Source: Pseudomonadota bacterium
GTDB taxonomy: Bacteria > Pseudomonadota > Alphaproteobacteria > Rhizobiales > Rhizobiaceae
DNA: 13,207 nucleotides
Reading direction: 5' to 3'
Assembly (NCBI GenBank): GCA_023399635.1
Contig: JAEWOP010000186.1
Location: forward strand, 1 to 13,207
Below, one piece after another: positions 1 through 7,564 of the stretch; position 1 is the stretch's first letter, and every line of letters starts with the position of its first letter. The notes beneath the pieces are model-generated. The model saw only the letters and a list, made by a program, of their open reading frames with translations. It did not search any database and was not told the DNA's origin. The translations under genes and the position numbers were made by a program.

Positions 1-639
1 CTCGGCCGTGGCACCGCCGTACACCGAATGCAGCATCGGCGTCTCGATTTCCATGAAGCCGTCGTTTTCCATGAAACGGCGGATGCCGGACACGATCTTC
101 GACCGTTGCTGGAAACGCAGCTTGGAGTCTTCGTTCGTCAGGATGTCGAGATGGCGCTTGCGGTAGCGCAGCTCGATGTCTGAGAGACCGTGGTACTTCT
201 CCGGCATCGGCAGGAGGGCCTTGGTCAGCATGGTGATCTCTTGCGCGTTGATCGTTAGCTCGCCACGCTTGGTGCGGCGCACGACACCGGTGACGCCGAT
301 GATGTCACCGAGGTCGATCAGCGGCAGCAGGTCGCGGGCCTCCTGGGGCGTCGTGTCCTTGTGGCTGAAGATCTGGATCTTGCCCGAGGCATCCCGCAGA
401 TCGATGAACATGCCGGAATTGCGCGATGAGTACACACGTCCGGCGACCGTCACCACGTCCTGTGTTTCGACGTCCGCCTCAAGGGTCTCGTATTTCTCAG
501 CCAGTTCGGCATTCGTCATCGTCCGGTGGAAATGGGCCGGATAAACGTCGCCGATCTTTTCACGCAGCAGTTTGAGCTTCTGGGCGCGAACTTCCGTAAC
601 GTCGGAGGAGAGGGCCGTTTCGGTCTTTTGTTCGGTCCT
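1..639 (-). CDS. lysS: Lysyl-tRNA synthetase, class II (partial, C-terminal part beyond left edge)
   Basis: Charges tRNA-Lys with lysine in the cytoplasm. Reading the minus strand gives 213 codons without a stop up to the left edge, about 40% of a roughly 500-residue class II enzyme. Visible parts are a charged N-terminal arm containing VRAQKLKLLR, an OB-fold anticodon-binding domain (VTVAGRVYSSRNSGMFIDL through ELTINAQEI), the LRYRKRHLDIL segment before the catalytic domain, and the start of the catalytic core with ETPMLHSVYGGATAE. The last motif identifies class II LysRS. It lies 18 bases after the gltX stop in the same frame, so the two are very likely co-transcribed. Oddity: no ATG, GTG or TTG occurs between the gltX stop and the expected N-terminus. 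The codon at 637-639 is AGG where homologs, as I recall them, would have ATG. The first in-frame ATG is at 519-517, which would remove 40 residues. I annotate from 639 because protein similarity and the ribosome binding site spacing fit there. Confidence 0.9.
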
Positions 640-648
640 TCTACGAGA

Positions 649-654
649 CCTTCC
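649..654 (-). promoter_or_regulatory. Ribosome binding site for lysS
   Basis: On the minus strand GGAAGG lies directly after the gltX stop codon and 9 bases before the AGG triplet at 639-637. This is good Shine-Dalgarno spacing for a start exactly where the protein family begins. It supports the view that the initiation codon position is intact but the codon itself is altered or mis-sequenced. Confidence 0.55.
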
Positions 655-657
655 TTC

Positions 658-2112
658 TTATTGTGCGCCGACCATGGAGGCGACGACCGTCGCAGCCACC
701 TTCAGGCGCTGGCGCACGACCGAGCGGCCGAGCAGGGCCATGGAGTCAAACAACGGCAGCGAACGCGACGAACCGGACATGGCGACGAAGAGCGGCGGCG
801 TGACGACGCGCAGCTTCTTACCGAGCTTGTCGGCAACATTGCGCAGTTCCTGATCGATGGCTTCGACGTTCCATTCGAGGATCTTCTCCAGATCCGCCTG
901 GACCGTATTGATGATTTCCAGCGTCTCTGCCGGGCTCGTCTTCAGTCCGCCAAAGGAGGCTGGTGTCAGCCCCACATCGTTTGCGAGCAGGAACCCTGCC
1001 AGCTGCGGCAGTTCGCCGAGCTTTGAGATACGGCTCTGTGAAAGTTTCAGGCCTTCCGTCAGGCGCTGGTTTTCCGATGCCCACTCAAGCGTGCGCGCAA
1101 TGAAGTCCTCCGGTGTCAGCTTCTCGCGCAGCCACCGGCCGTTCAGCCAGTCGAGCTTCTGGATGTCGAAGATCGCGCCTGCCTTGGACAGGTTGTCCGC
1201 ATCGAACTTCTCGATCAACTCGTCCATCGTCAGCAGTTCTTCGCCTTCGGCGATCTGGATGAAGAACAGGCCGAGGAAATTCATCAGCGATTCCGGCAGG
1301 TAACCGAGAGCGGAATAGTAAGAGATTGAAGTCGGGTTCTTGCGCTTCGACAGCTTGGATTTGTCGGCATTGCGCATCAGCGACAGGTGCATCCAGACAG
1401 GCTCCTGCCATCCGAAATACCTGTAGAGCAGGATATGCTTCGGCACCGAGGCCAACCACTCCTCACCGCGCGCCACATGGGTGATCTTCATCAGGTGGTC
1501 GTCGATGACATTTGCCATGTGGTAGGTCGGCATGCCGTCGCCCTTGATCAGGACTTGCATGTCGACGGAATCCCACGGAATCGAGACGTCGCCATAAACG
1601 CCATCATGGAAATCGCAAGAGCCTTCGGCCGGGATCTTCATGCGGATGACCGAGCTCTCGCCCGCCGCCATCTTCGCGGTCACTTCCTCGGCCTTGAGGT
1701 TGAGGCAGAGGCCATCATATTTCGGCGGCTTGCCGGCGGCGCGTTGCGCCTCGCGCATCTGTTCCAGGCGCTCGGGCGTGCAGAAGCAGCGGAAGGCGTG
1801 GCCCTTGTCCAGCAATTCCTGCGCGTAGGGCTGGTACAGGTCTTTGCGGTCGGATTGGCGGTAGGGGCCGTGGGGCCCGCCAACGTCGGGACCCTCCGCC
1901 CAGCTGAGGCCCGTCCATTTCAGCGCGTCGAGGACCTTCTGCTCGAACTCCGGGGTCGAGCGCGTCGCGTCGGTATCCTCTATGCGGAGAATGAACTCAC
2001 CGCCCATCTTCTTGGCAAAGAGGTAGTTGAAAAGGGCGATGTAGACGGTGCCAACATGCGGCTCGCCGGTCGGCGAGGGTGCGATGCGGACGCGGGGGCC
2101 GGAAGTGCTCAT
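658..2112 (-). CDS. gltX: Glutamyl-tRNA synthetase
   Basis: A 484-residue class I glutamyl-tRNA synthetase, full length for the bacterial family, which attaches glutamate to tRNA-Glu in the cytoplasm. The HIGH-type ATP-binding motif is in APSPTGEPHVGT (residues 11-22) and the KMSKS-type loop is KLSKR (253-257). A zinc site like that of E. coli GluRS is visible as C109-x-C111, Y132 and C136. The usual RIEDTD stretch is at 43-48. The start ATG at 2112 gives the expected MSTSGPRVRIAPSPTG beginning; the ribosome binding site in front is weak. lysS follows in the same frame 18 bases after the stop, making a gltX-lysS unit as known in rhizobia. Many alphaproteobacteria carry two GluRS paralogs, one of which may also charge tRNA-Gln for the amidotransferase route; the sequence alone does not settle that here. 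Confidence 0.97.
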   Translation of the reverse strand: MSTSGPRVRIAPSPTGEPHVGTVYIALFNYLFAKKMGGEFILRIEDTDATRSTPEFEQKVLDALKWTGLSWAEGPDVGGPHGPYRQSDRKDLYQPYAQELLDKGHAFRCFCTPERLEQMREAQRAAGKPPKYDGLCLNLKAEEVTAKMAAGESSVIRMKIPAEGSCDFHDGVYGDVSIPWDSVDMQVLIKGDGMPTYHMANVIDDHLMKITHVARGEEWLASVPKHILLYRYFGWQEPVWMHLSLMRNADKSKLSKRKNPTSISYYSALGYLPESLMNFLGLFFIQIAEGEELLTMDELIEKFDADNLSKAGAIFDIQKLDWLNGRWLREKLTPEDFIARTLEWASENQRLTEGLKLSQSRISKLGELPQLAGFLLANDVGLTPASFGGLKTSPAETLEIINTVQADLEKILEWNVEAIDQELRNVADKLGKKLRVVTPPLFVAMSGSSRSLPLFDSMALLGRSVVRQRLKVAATVVASMVGAQ

Positions 2113-2171
2113 GGATATTGCTCGATTTGGCGCCTTCAGTGGCGCGGACCTGCGTGTCTCGGGATAGCAGG

Positions 2172-2201
2172 CCTTAGCGCATATTCAGCGTCGAGCGTCA
2201 A
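2172..2201 (-). promoter_or_regulatory. gltX: Candidate promoter of gltX-lysS
   Basis: On the minus strand a TTGACG -35 element (2201-2196) is followed after 18 bases by CTAAGG (2177-2172), about 60 bases before the gltX start. The -35 is near consensus and the -10 is poor, as is common in alphaproteobacterial sigma-70 promoters. No convincing terminator hairpin for the upstream permease gene is visible in this 107-base gap, so read-through from that gene is possible. Confidence 0.4.
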
Positions 2202-2219
2202 GACGTGTGGGTCGGCCCG

Positions 2220-3992
2220 CTAGTTCACCGGCCAGACCCAGAGCAGCGTCGGTACGCTGACCAGCACGATGATGAAGGAGAGTGGCAGGCCAAGGCGTGG
2301 ATAGTCGCTGAACTTGTAGCCGCCGGGACCCATCACGAGCGTATTGCACTGGTGTCCGACGGGCGTCAGGAAGTCGGACCCCGCACCAATGGCCACTGCC
2401 ATCAAGAAGGCCTCAGGCCGATAATCCAGTGCCGTTGCAAAACTTGCCGCGATCGGTCCCATGACGAGCACGGTTGCGGCATTGTTCAAGAAGGGAGTAA
2501 CGCCCATGGCGGTGATCAGGATCAGCGCCAGTGCGGCAAAGGGTGGAAGGCCGGCGGACACACTGCCTAATGCGTTGGCGATCAACTCGCTTGCGCCTGA
2601 GGTACGCAACGTGTCGGCAACCGGAATCAAGGCCGCCAGCATGATGAGGATGGGACCGTCGACAGCCTTGTAGAGGTCAGTCAACGGGATCGCCCGGAAA
2701 ACGGCCATTCCAAGCGCTGCGGCGAAGAAGGCGACGGCAACGGGTGCCCATCCAAGGGCTGTTGCAATCATGGCTGCTGCAAGGATCACCAGCGGAATGA
2801 ATGCCTTGCGTTTTATGCCGAGCATGACTTCCCGCTGCGCAAGCGGAAGCAGAGCGAAATCCTGCATGACGCCCGGCAGCGCATTGCGGTTGCCCTGCAG
2901 CACGATCACGTCGCCGGCCATCAGGGTGAGATCCCGCAGGCGTTCGCTCAAGCGCTGGCCACGCCGGCTGACAGCCAGAAGATTGACGCCGCGGGTATAG
3001 GAAAGGGCAAGTTCGCGAGCTGAAAGCCCTGACAGCGGCGACTCGCGCGAGATGATCGCCTCGATCGAGATCAGGTCGTCGAGTTGCTGTCCACTTGCCT
3101 TCAAGGGTTTGCCCGACAGTTGAAGCTTGGCACCTGAGACGACTCGATCGATTGCCGCCGATCGGCCTTCGAGGATGATCGTGTCGTTTTCCCGCAGGTT
3201 CAGGTCAGGGAAAGGCGACATGCGCGTCGCGCCGCGCAGGACCGCCGTTGCAAGAACTTCGCCGTCTCCCTGCTTCAGCAGTTCGGCCAATGGCCTGCCG
3301 ACCATGTTGGATTGAGACGATACCGTTGCTTCGGAGGTATAGTTGGCAATCTCAACCGCTTCCTCCAGGGAGGTGTTCTGCCGGGTCCGCGAAGGCACCA
3401 GCCAGTGGAAGAACAACAGGAAGGTTACGCCGACCAGCGTCAGGATGGCGCCCACTGGCGTGAAGTCGAACATCGTGAATGGCGTGCCCGTTAAGTCCGC
3501 CCTCAGCTGCGAAACCACGATATTGGGTGAGGTGCCGATCTGCGTCATCAGCCCGCCAAGCAAGGCGGAGAAAGCCATCGGCATGAGGTATTTCGACGGG
3601 GAGACGCCGGAGCGCTTGGAAAACTGGAAGGCGACCGGCATCATGATCGCGAGCGCCCCGATATTCTTGATGAAGGCGGAAAGAACCGCCACGACGATCA
3701 TCAGCAGCGCAAGCTGCGCCCGTACCGATTTGAGGCTCGGGAAGAACTTCTTGATGGCGATGTCGACGATACCGGAGCGGGCCACCGCAGCACTGACAAC
3801 CAGCGCGCTTCCGACAATGATCACGATGTCGTCCGAAAATCCGGAAAACGCTTCCTCCAGCGGGACGATACCGACAGCGACCGCGGCGACGAGGGCGCAA
3901 CATGCAACGATGTCATATCGGACCCGGTCCCAGATGAAGACTGCCATCATGATGCCGATGACGGTGAAGGCAAGGATCTGCTCTGTGGACAT
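2220..3992 (-). CDS. SLC13-type permease with two central RCK_C (TrkA-C) domains
   Basis: A 590-residue inner-membrane transporter of the SLC13/ArsB-NhaD ion transporter superfamily. The N-terminal half (about 5-200) holds several hydrophobic segments with the FIKNIGALAIMMPV and MTQIGTSPNIVVS signatures. Two soluble RCK_C-like modules follow at about 212-292 and 300-380, each with an N-terminal VGRPLAEL or LSGLSARELAL helix and a D-x-I-x-LxG end strand. The C-terminal half (about 395-590) returns to membrane segments with FLNNAATVLVMGP and FLTPVGHQCNTLVMGPGGY. This layout is typical of bacterial SLC13 proteins annotated as anion or sodium-coupled permeases; the transported ion cannot be read from the sequence. 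The frame stays open up to 4181, but the start chosen is ATG 3992, preceded by CGGAG with 4 bases spacing. Upstream codons read as non-membrane, low-similarity sequence and run into the TerC terminator. Confidence 0.9.
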   Translation of the reverse strand: MSTEQILAFTVIGIMMAVFIWDRVRYDIVACCALVAAVAVGIVPLEEAFSGFSDDIVIIVGSALVVSAAVARSGIVDIAIKKFFPSLKSVRAQLALLMIVVAVLSAFIKNIGALAIMMPVAFQFSKRSGVSPSKYLMPMAFSALLGGLMTQIGTSPNIVVSQLRADLTGTPFTMFDFTPVGAILTLVGVTFLLFFHWLVPSRTRQNTSLEEAVEIANYTSEATVSSQSNMVGRPLAELLKQGDGEVLATAVLRGATRMSPFPDLNLRENDTIILEGRSAAIDRVVSGAKLQLSGKPLKASGQQLDDLISIEAIISRESPLSGLSARELALSYTRGVNLLAVSRRGQRLSERLRDLTLMAGDVIVLQGNRNALPGVMQDFALLPLAQREVMLGIKRKAFIPLVILAAAMIATALGWAPVAVAFFAAALGMAVFRAIPLTDLYKAVDGPILIMLAALIPVADTLRTSGASELIANALGSVSAGLPPFAALALILITAMGVTPFLNNAATVLVMGPIAASFATALDYRPEAFLMAVAIGAGSDFLTPVGHQCNTLVMGPGGYKFSDYPRLGLPLSFIIVLVSVPTLLWVWPVN

Positions 3993-4095
3993 GTGACTCC
4001 GACGGAAACGCGAGGCAGCAGCCTCTATGGCATGCTCACGCGAGCTTCGCACAATGCCGACATGGCTGGAAAGTTGCACGATGAGCTTGCAGCAG

Positions 4096-4123
4096 AGAAA
4101 AATGGCCCGCTGAGCGGGCCATT
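4096..4123 (-). terminator. Intrinsic terminator after the TerC gene
   Basis: A perfect 10-base inverted repeat (AATGGCCCGC, 3-base loop, GCGGGCCATT at 4101-4123) is followed on the minus strand by a run of T (complement of the A run ending at 4100). It lies 18 bases downstream of the TerC stop and is oriented to end that transcript. This separates TerC from the SLC13 permease, which must have its own promoter in the roughly 100 bases left. I see no strong promoter there. Confidence 0.85.
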
Positions 4124-4140
4124 GTGGCAACGACCGCAGG

Positions 4141-4887
4141 TCAAAGCGGTGATTGGTTCGGCTTTCTCCGCCTGCGAGCAAGCATGTTGAGAACCTCTAC
4201 CAGGGCGGAGAAGGCCATGGCAGCGTAGATGTAGCCCTTTGGCACATGGAAGCCCATGCCTTCGGCAATCAGTGTTGTGCCGATCATCAGCAGGAAACCG
4301 AGTGCCAGCATAACGATTGTCGGGTTCTTCGCAATGAAGTTCGCAAGCGGCGTGGCTGCAAGCAGCATGACGGTAACTGCTGCGAGGACCGCCACGATCA
4401 TGATCGGCAGGTGCGGTGTCATGCCGACTGCTGTGATGATGCTGTCGATCGAGAACACGAGGTCCAGAATAAGGATCTGGCTGATTGCCGCTCCAAACGT
4501 GATGGTCGCGGCCCCGCCCACCATGTCTTCCTTGTGATCGATCGGGTCGACCGAATGATGAATTTCCTTTGTCGCCTTCCAGACAAGGAAAAGGCCGCCA
4601 GCGATGAGGATCAAGTCCTTCCAGGAAAAGGCGTGTCCGAAGAGCTCGAAGATCGGCGCTGTCAGCTGAACGATCCAGGCAACCGTCCCGAGCAGCGCCA
4701 GGCGCATCACCAACGCAAGGCCGATCCCGAGCTTGCGCGCCCTTTCCCGATTTTCCGCAGGCAGCTTGTTGGTGAGGATAGAGATGAAGATGAGGTTGTC
4801 GATGCCGAGGACGACCTCCATGACGACAAGCGTCAGAAGCGCCACCCAAGCAGTGGGATCCTGTAGAAGTGAAAGAATATCCTGCAT
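4141..4887 (-). CDS. TerC-family integral membrane protein
   Basis: A 248-residue polytopic inner-membrane protein of the TerC family, which includes tellurite-resistance TerC and manganese exporters such as E. coli Alx. The two acidic family motifs are present: EVVLGIDNLIF (E24, D30, N31) in the first membrane region and DLVFSIDSIITAVG (D142, D148) in the second half. About seven hydrophobic segments are visible, with a hydrophilic stretch KEIHHSVDPIDHKEDM between halves and a basic C-terminus RRRRKPNQ. A metal (manganese or calcium) export role is inferred from family members; the substrate is unknown. The start is ATG 4887, with GGGGA five bases upstream. The GTG at 4890 is in frame but too near that ribosome binding site. 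The gene stands alone, divergent from the LacI-xyl operon, with its own terminator. Confidence 0.92.
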   Translation of the reverse strand: MQDILSLLQDPTAWVALLTLVVMEVVLGIDNLIFISILTNKLPAENRERARKLGIGLALVMRLALLGTVAWIVQLTAPIFELFGHAFSWKDLILIAGGLFLVWKATKEIHHSVDPIDHKEDMVGGAATITFGAAISQILILDLVFSIDSIITAVGMTPHLPIMIVAVLAAVTVMLLAATPLANFIAKNPTIVMLALGFLLMIGTTLIAEGMGFHVPKGYIYAAMAFSALVEVLNMLARRRRKPNQSPL

Positions 4888-4927
4888 CACTATCCCCGAG
4901 TTGCTGCGAGAGCGGCAGCGGCGGCAG

Positions 4928-4955
4928 GATGTAAGGTAAACTACAGAGATGACAA
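4928..4955 (-). promoter_or_regulatory. Candidate promoter of the TerC gene
   Basis: On the minus strand TTGTCA (4955-4950) and TACATC (4933-4928) are separated by 16 bases, about 40 bases upstream of the TerC start. This implies a short untranslated leader. The match is reasonable but not proven. Confidence 0.35.
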
Positions 4956-4987
4956 GAGGTGGAGCCCAAAACCTGACGCGGCGGATT

Positions 4988-5005
4988 TTGATTTACGTAC
5001 CTCAA
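4988..5005 (+). promoter_or_regulatory. LacI-type operator, site 1, upstream of the regulator-xylB-xylA operon
   Basis: An 18-base imperfect palindrome, TTGATTTACGTACCTCAA, with 14 of 18 positions symmetric around a central CG, as is usual for LacI-family operators. The symmetric scheme is TTGA-NN-TACGTA-NN-TCAA. It lies 31 bases before the LacI-family start codon and overlaps the probable -35 region; a CTAAC-containing -10 is at about 5013-5018. The same core and its 3' half recur at 10868-10885. Position and symmetry suggest autoregulation by the adjacent regulator (inference). Confidence 0.7.
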
Positions 5006-5036
5006 GATTTCGTCTAACACACCCGCGGGAGGAGAG

Positions 5037-6062
5037 ATGAAGCCGACAGTCCACGACATCGCACATGCTGCGGGCGTTAGTCTCGCCACGGTCGATCGCG
5101 TACTCAACGCTCGTCCTGGGGTGCGCAGCATCACGCGTGAGAAGGTCGAGCAGGCGATCTCCAATCTCGGCTATGTCCGCGATCTCGCGGCCGCCAATCT
5201 GGCAAAAGGCCGGACCTACAGCTTTTGCTTCATTCTTCCTGCAAACGACAACTCCTTCATGGTCCGCTTGCGTGAGGAGGTGCAGGAGGCAATACGGCAT
5301 TCCGCGGTGGAGCGGACGCAGATCGAGATCATCGATGTCTCCGCCTTCGATCCCGGCGCTCTGGTCTCTGCCATGGACGAGGTGCTGGCGCGCAAGCCCG
5401 ATGGGGTGGCGATGGTTGCCGTTGATGCGCCCGATGTTCGCCTGGCCGTTGACCGCCTGAAGCAGGCTGGCATTTCCGTCGTCACTCTCGTCTCGGATCT
5501 GAGCGCATCAAGCCGCGACCACTTCGCAGGCATCGACAACACCGCCGCTGGCCGCACGGCCGCCAACCTCATGGGTCGTTTCCTCAGCAAGGTCGATGGA
5601 CGCGTCGCCATTCTTGCGGGTTCCATGCTCGTGCGCGACCACCGGGAGCGACTGGAGGGTTTCCTGGCGGTTTTGGCGGAGGACTTTCCGCGTGTCGCCA
5701 TTCTTCCCGTGATCGAGGCCCAGGATGATCCAGCTACCGTGGAGGCGATGGTGCGTCAGACGCTGCGCCGGTATCCCGATCTTTCCGGCATCTACAGCCT
5801 CGGTGCCGGCAATCGCGGGCTTATTCGGGTGCTGAAGGGTCTCGACCCGAGGCAGCGCCCGGTGGCGATCGCTCATGAACTGACGCCCTCGACGCGCGAG
5901 GCGCTACAAGCAAACCTGATCGACGCTGTGCTGAATCAGGACCCCGGCCACGAGGTGCGAAGTGCGGTTCGCGTGCTGAAGGCCAACGCTGACGGGCTGC
6001 CGGTACTGGCTGCTCAGGAGCGCATCCGCATCGACATATTCTTGAAGGACAACCTGCCCTGA
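5037..6062 (+). CDS. LacI-family transcriptional regulator, probable xylose-utilisation repressor
   Basis: A 341-residue DNA-binding repressor. Residues 3-50 form the LacI-type helix-turn-helix (TVHDIAHAAGVSLATVDRVLNARPGV). A hinge at about 50-58 (LAAANLAKG) follows, then a periplasmic-binding-protein-like sugar domain to the C-terminus, similar to sugar-binding ABC proteins. The recognition helix carries L16-A17 and D20 where classical LacI has Y17, Q18 and S21, so operator preference should differ from the lac type. The start ATG 5037 sits directly behind the strong ribosome binding site GGGAGGAGAG. xylB begins 21 bases after the stop, so it is first gene of the regulator-xylB-xylA operon. 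The effector is likely D-xylose or a related pentose, inferred from the operon partners. A palindromic operator overlaps its promoter, and a copy precedes the ABC transporter. It could be called XylR functionally, but it is unrelated to the AraC-type XylR of E. coli. Confidence 0.93.
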   Translation: MKPTVHDIAHAAGVSLATVDRVLNARPGVRSITREKVEQAISNLGYVRDLAAANLAKGRTYSFCFILPANDNSFMVRLREEVQEAIRHSAVERTQIEIIDVSAFDPGALVSAMDEVLARKPDGVAMVAVDAPDVRLAVDRLKQAGISVVTLVSDLSASSRDHFAGIDNTAAGRTAANLMGRFLSKVDGRVAILAGSMLVRDHRERLEGFLAVLAEDFPRVAILPVIEAQDDPATVEAMVRQTLRRYPDLSGIYSLGAGNRGLIRVLKGLDPRQRPVAIAHELTPSTREALQANLIDAVLNQDPGHEVRSAVRVLKANADGLPVLAAQERIRIDIFLKDNLP

Positions 6063-6083
6063 CGGGCGGAAGGAAGGAACGAC

Positions 6084-7538
6084 ATGTATCTTGGTCTCGA
6101 TCTTGGAACGTCCGGCGTCAAAGCGATGCTGATCGACGGTGACCAAAAGATCATTGGTTCGGCGAGCGGGGCGCTTGACGTGTCGCGACCGCATCCCGGT
6201 TGGTCGGAGCAGGATCCCGCGCACTGGATCCGCGCGACAGAAGAGGCGGTGGCGGGGCTGAAGCAGCAGCATCCGCAGGCGCTGGCGGCGGTAAAGGGCA
6301 TCGGGCTGTCCGGTCACATGCACGGCGCAACGCTGATCGACCGTGACGACAAGGTGCTGCGGCCGTGCATCCTGTGGAATGACACACGCTCCTACAAGGA
6401 AGCAGCCGCGCTCGACGCCGATCCGCGCTTTCGCGCAATCACCGGCAATATTGTCTTCCCGGGCTTCACTGCGCCAAAGCTCGTCTGGGTGAAGAACAAC
6501 GAGCCGGATATTTTTGCCAAGGTCGCGAAGGTGTTGCTGCCGAAGGATTATCTGCGCCTCTGGCTGACCGGCGAACATATCTCAGAGATGTCGGATTCCG
6601 CCGGCACGTCCTGGCTTGATACCGGCGCCCGAAAATGGTCATCGGAGCTTTTGGAAGCGACCGATCTTACTGAAGCGCAGATGCCGTCGCTCGTAGAGGG
6701 TACGGAACAGGCCGGCACGCTGCGGGGCGAGCTTTCCTCCAGATGGGGCATGGGCGAGGGCGTCGTGGTCGCAGGCGGTGCCGGCGACAATGCAGCTTCG
6801 GCCTGCGGCATGGGCACCGTCGCCGAAGGCCATGCCTTTGTCTCGCTCGGCACATCAGGCGTTCTCTTTGCCGCCAACGGTTCCTACCTGCCGAAGCCGG
6901 AAAGCGCCGTGCATGCCTTCTGCCATGCGCTTCCGAGCTCCTGGCACCAGATGGGCGTGATCTTGTCCGCCACGGATGCGCTGAACTGGCACGCGCAGGT
7001 CACCGGCAAATCCGCTGCCGAACTCACCGGAGAACTCGGCGATGAGCTGAAGGCGCCCACCGGCGTCACCTTCCTGCCTTATCTGTCGGGCGAGCGGACG
7101 CCGCACAATGACGCCCAGATCCGCGGCGCCTTCATCGGGCTTGGCCACGAGTCGGCTCGGGCAGTGCTGACCCAGGCGGTCATGGAGGGCGTAACCTTTG
7201 CCATCCGCGATAATCTTGAGGCGTTGAGATCTGCCGGCACCTCGATCTCCCGCGTCACGGCCATCGGCGGCGGCTCGCGCTCGCGCTACTGGCTCGCCTC
7301 GATCGCAACCGCCCTTGGCGTGCCGGTCGATATCCCGGCGGATGGCGATTTCGGAGCGGCCTTCGGTGCGGCCCGGTTGGGGCTGATTGCGGCAACCGGC
7401 GCCGATCCCGTCGCCGTGTGTACGGCACCCGAAACAGAGGCGACGATTGAACCGGTGTCGTCACTTTCGCAGGCGTATGACGCTGCCTATGCCCGCTACA
7501 GGGCCGTTTACCCGGCGGTTCGATCCATCACCCACTAA
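6084..7538 (+). CDS. xylB: Xylulokinase
   Basis: A 484-residue FGGY-family sugar kinase that phosphorylates D-xylulose to D-xylulose 5-phosphate with ATP, feeding the pentose phosphate pathway. The N-terminal phosphate-binding motif is LGLDLGTSGVKA (3-14). The substrate region GLSGHMHGA (74-82) matches the XylB Met-His-Gly motif. The catalytic base is D235 in GGAGDNAA. A C-terminal FGGY-type nucleotide site is seen in AIGGGSRSRYW and DGDFGAAFGAARLG. Length equals E. coli XylB. The ATG is preceded by GGAAGGAA with 6-7 bases spacing. It sits between the LacI-family regulator and xylA, 26 bases before the xylA start, so the three are almost certainly one transcript. The order kinase then isomerase is the reverse of E. 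coli xylAB. Nothing is truncated. Confidence 0.96.
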   Translation: MYLGLDLGTSGVKAMLIDGDQKIIGSASGALDVSRPHPGWSEQDPAHWIRATEEAVAGLKQQHPQALAAVKGIGLSGHMHGATLIDRDDKVLRPCILWNDTRSYKEAAALDADPRFRAITGNIVFPGFTAPKLVWVKNNEPDIFAKVAKVLLPKDYLRLWLTGEHISEMSDSAGTSWLDTGARKWSSELLEATDLTEAQMPSLVEGTEQAGTLRGELSSRWGMGEGVVVAGGAGDNAASACGMGTVAEGHAFVSLGTSGVLFAANGSYLPKPESAVHAFCHALPSSWHQMGVILSATDALNWHAQVTGKSAAELTGELGDELKAPTGVTFLPYLSGERTPHNDAQIRGAFIGLGHESARAVLTQAVMEGVTFAIRDNLEALRSAGTSISRVTAIGGGSRSRYWLASIATALGVPVDIPADGDFGAAFGAARLGLIAATGADPVAVCTAPETEATIEPVSSLSQAYDAAYARYRAVYPAVRSITH

Positions 7539-7564
7539 GAACATCCAGATCCCAGGAGGAACAC

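Noticed and set aside
1387..2223. Plus-strand open frame of 278 codons antisense to gltX
   Set aside because: High-GC antisense shadow of a well-supported gltX; rich in Arg, Ala, Leu and His with no recognisable domain.
3993..4181. N-terminal extension of the SLC13 permease by 63 residues
   Set aside because: It would run through the TerC terminator and into the end of the TerC gene; the ATG at 3992 has a ribosome binding site and gives the normal family N-terminus.
4153..4866. Plus-strand open frame of 237 codons antisense to TerC
   Set aside because: Mirror of a membrane protein gene: the many Asp, His, Arg and Gln residues are what antisense of hydrophobic codons gives.
4888..4955. Manganese (yybP-ykoY) riboswitch upstream of the TerC gene
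   Set aside because: TerC relatives often carry one, but the leader here is short (about 40 bases from the candidate promoter) and I see no matching paired core.
4025..5164. Long minus-strand open frame of 379 codons overlapping the TerC gene and the LacI-family start
   Set aside because: It is a shadow frame of TerC: no family similarity, odd composition, and it overlaps a clear TerC gene and the xyl promoter.
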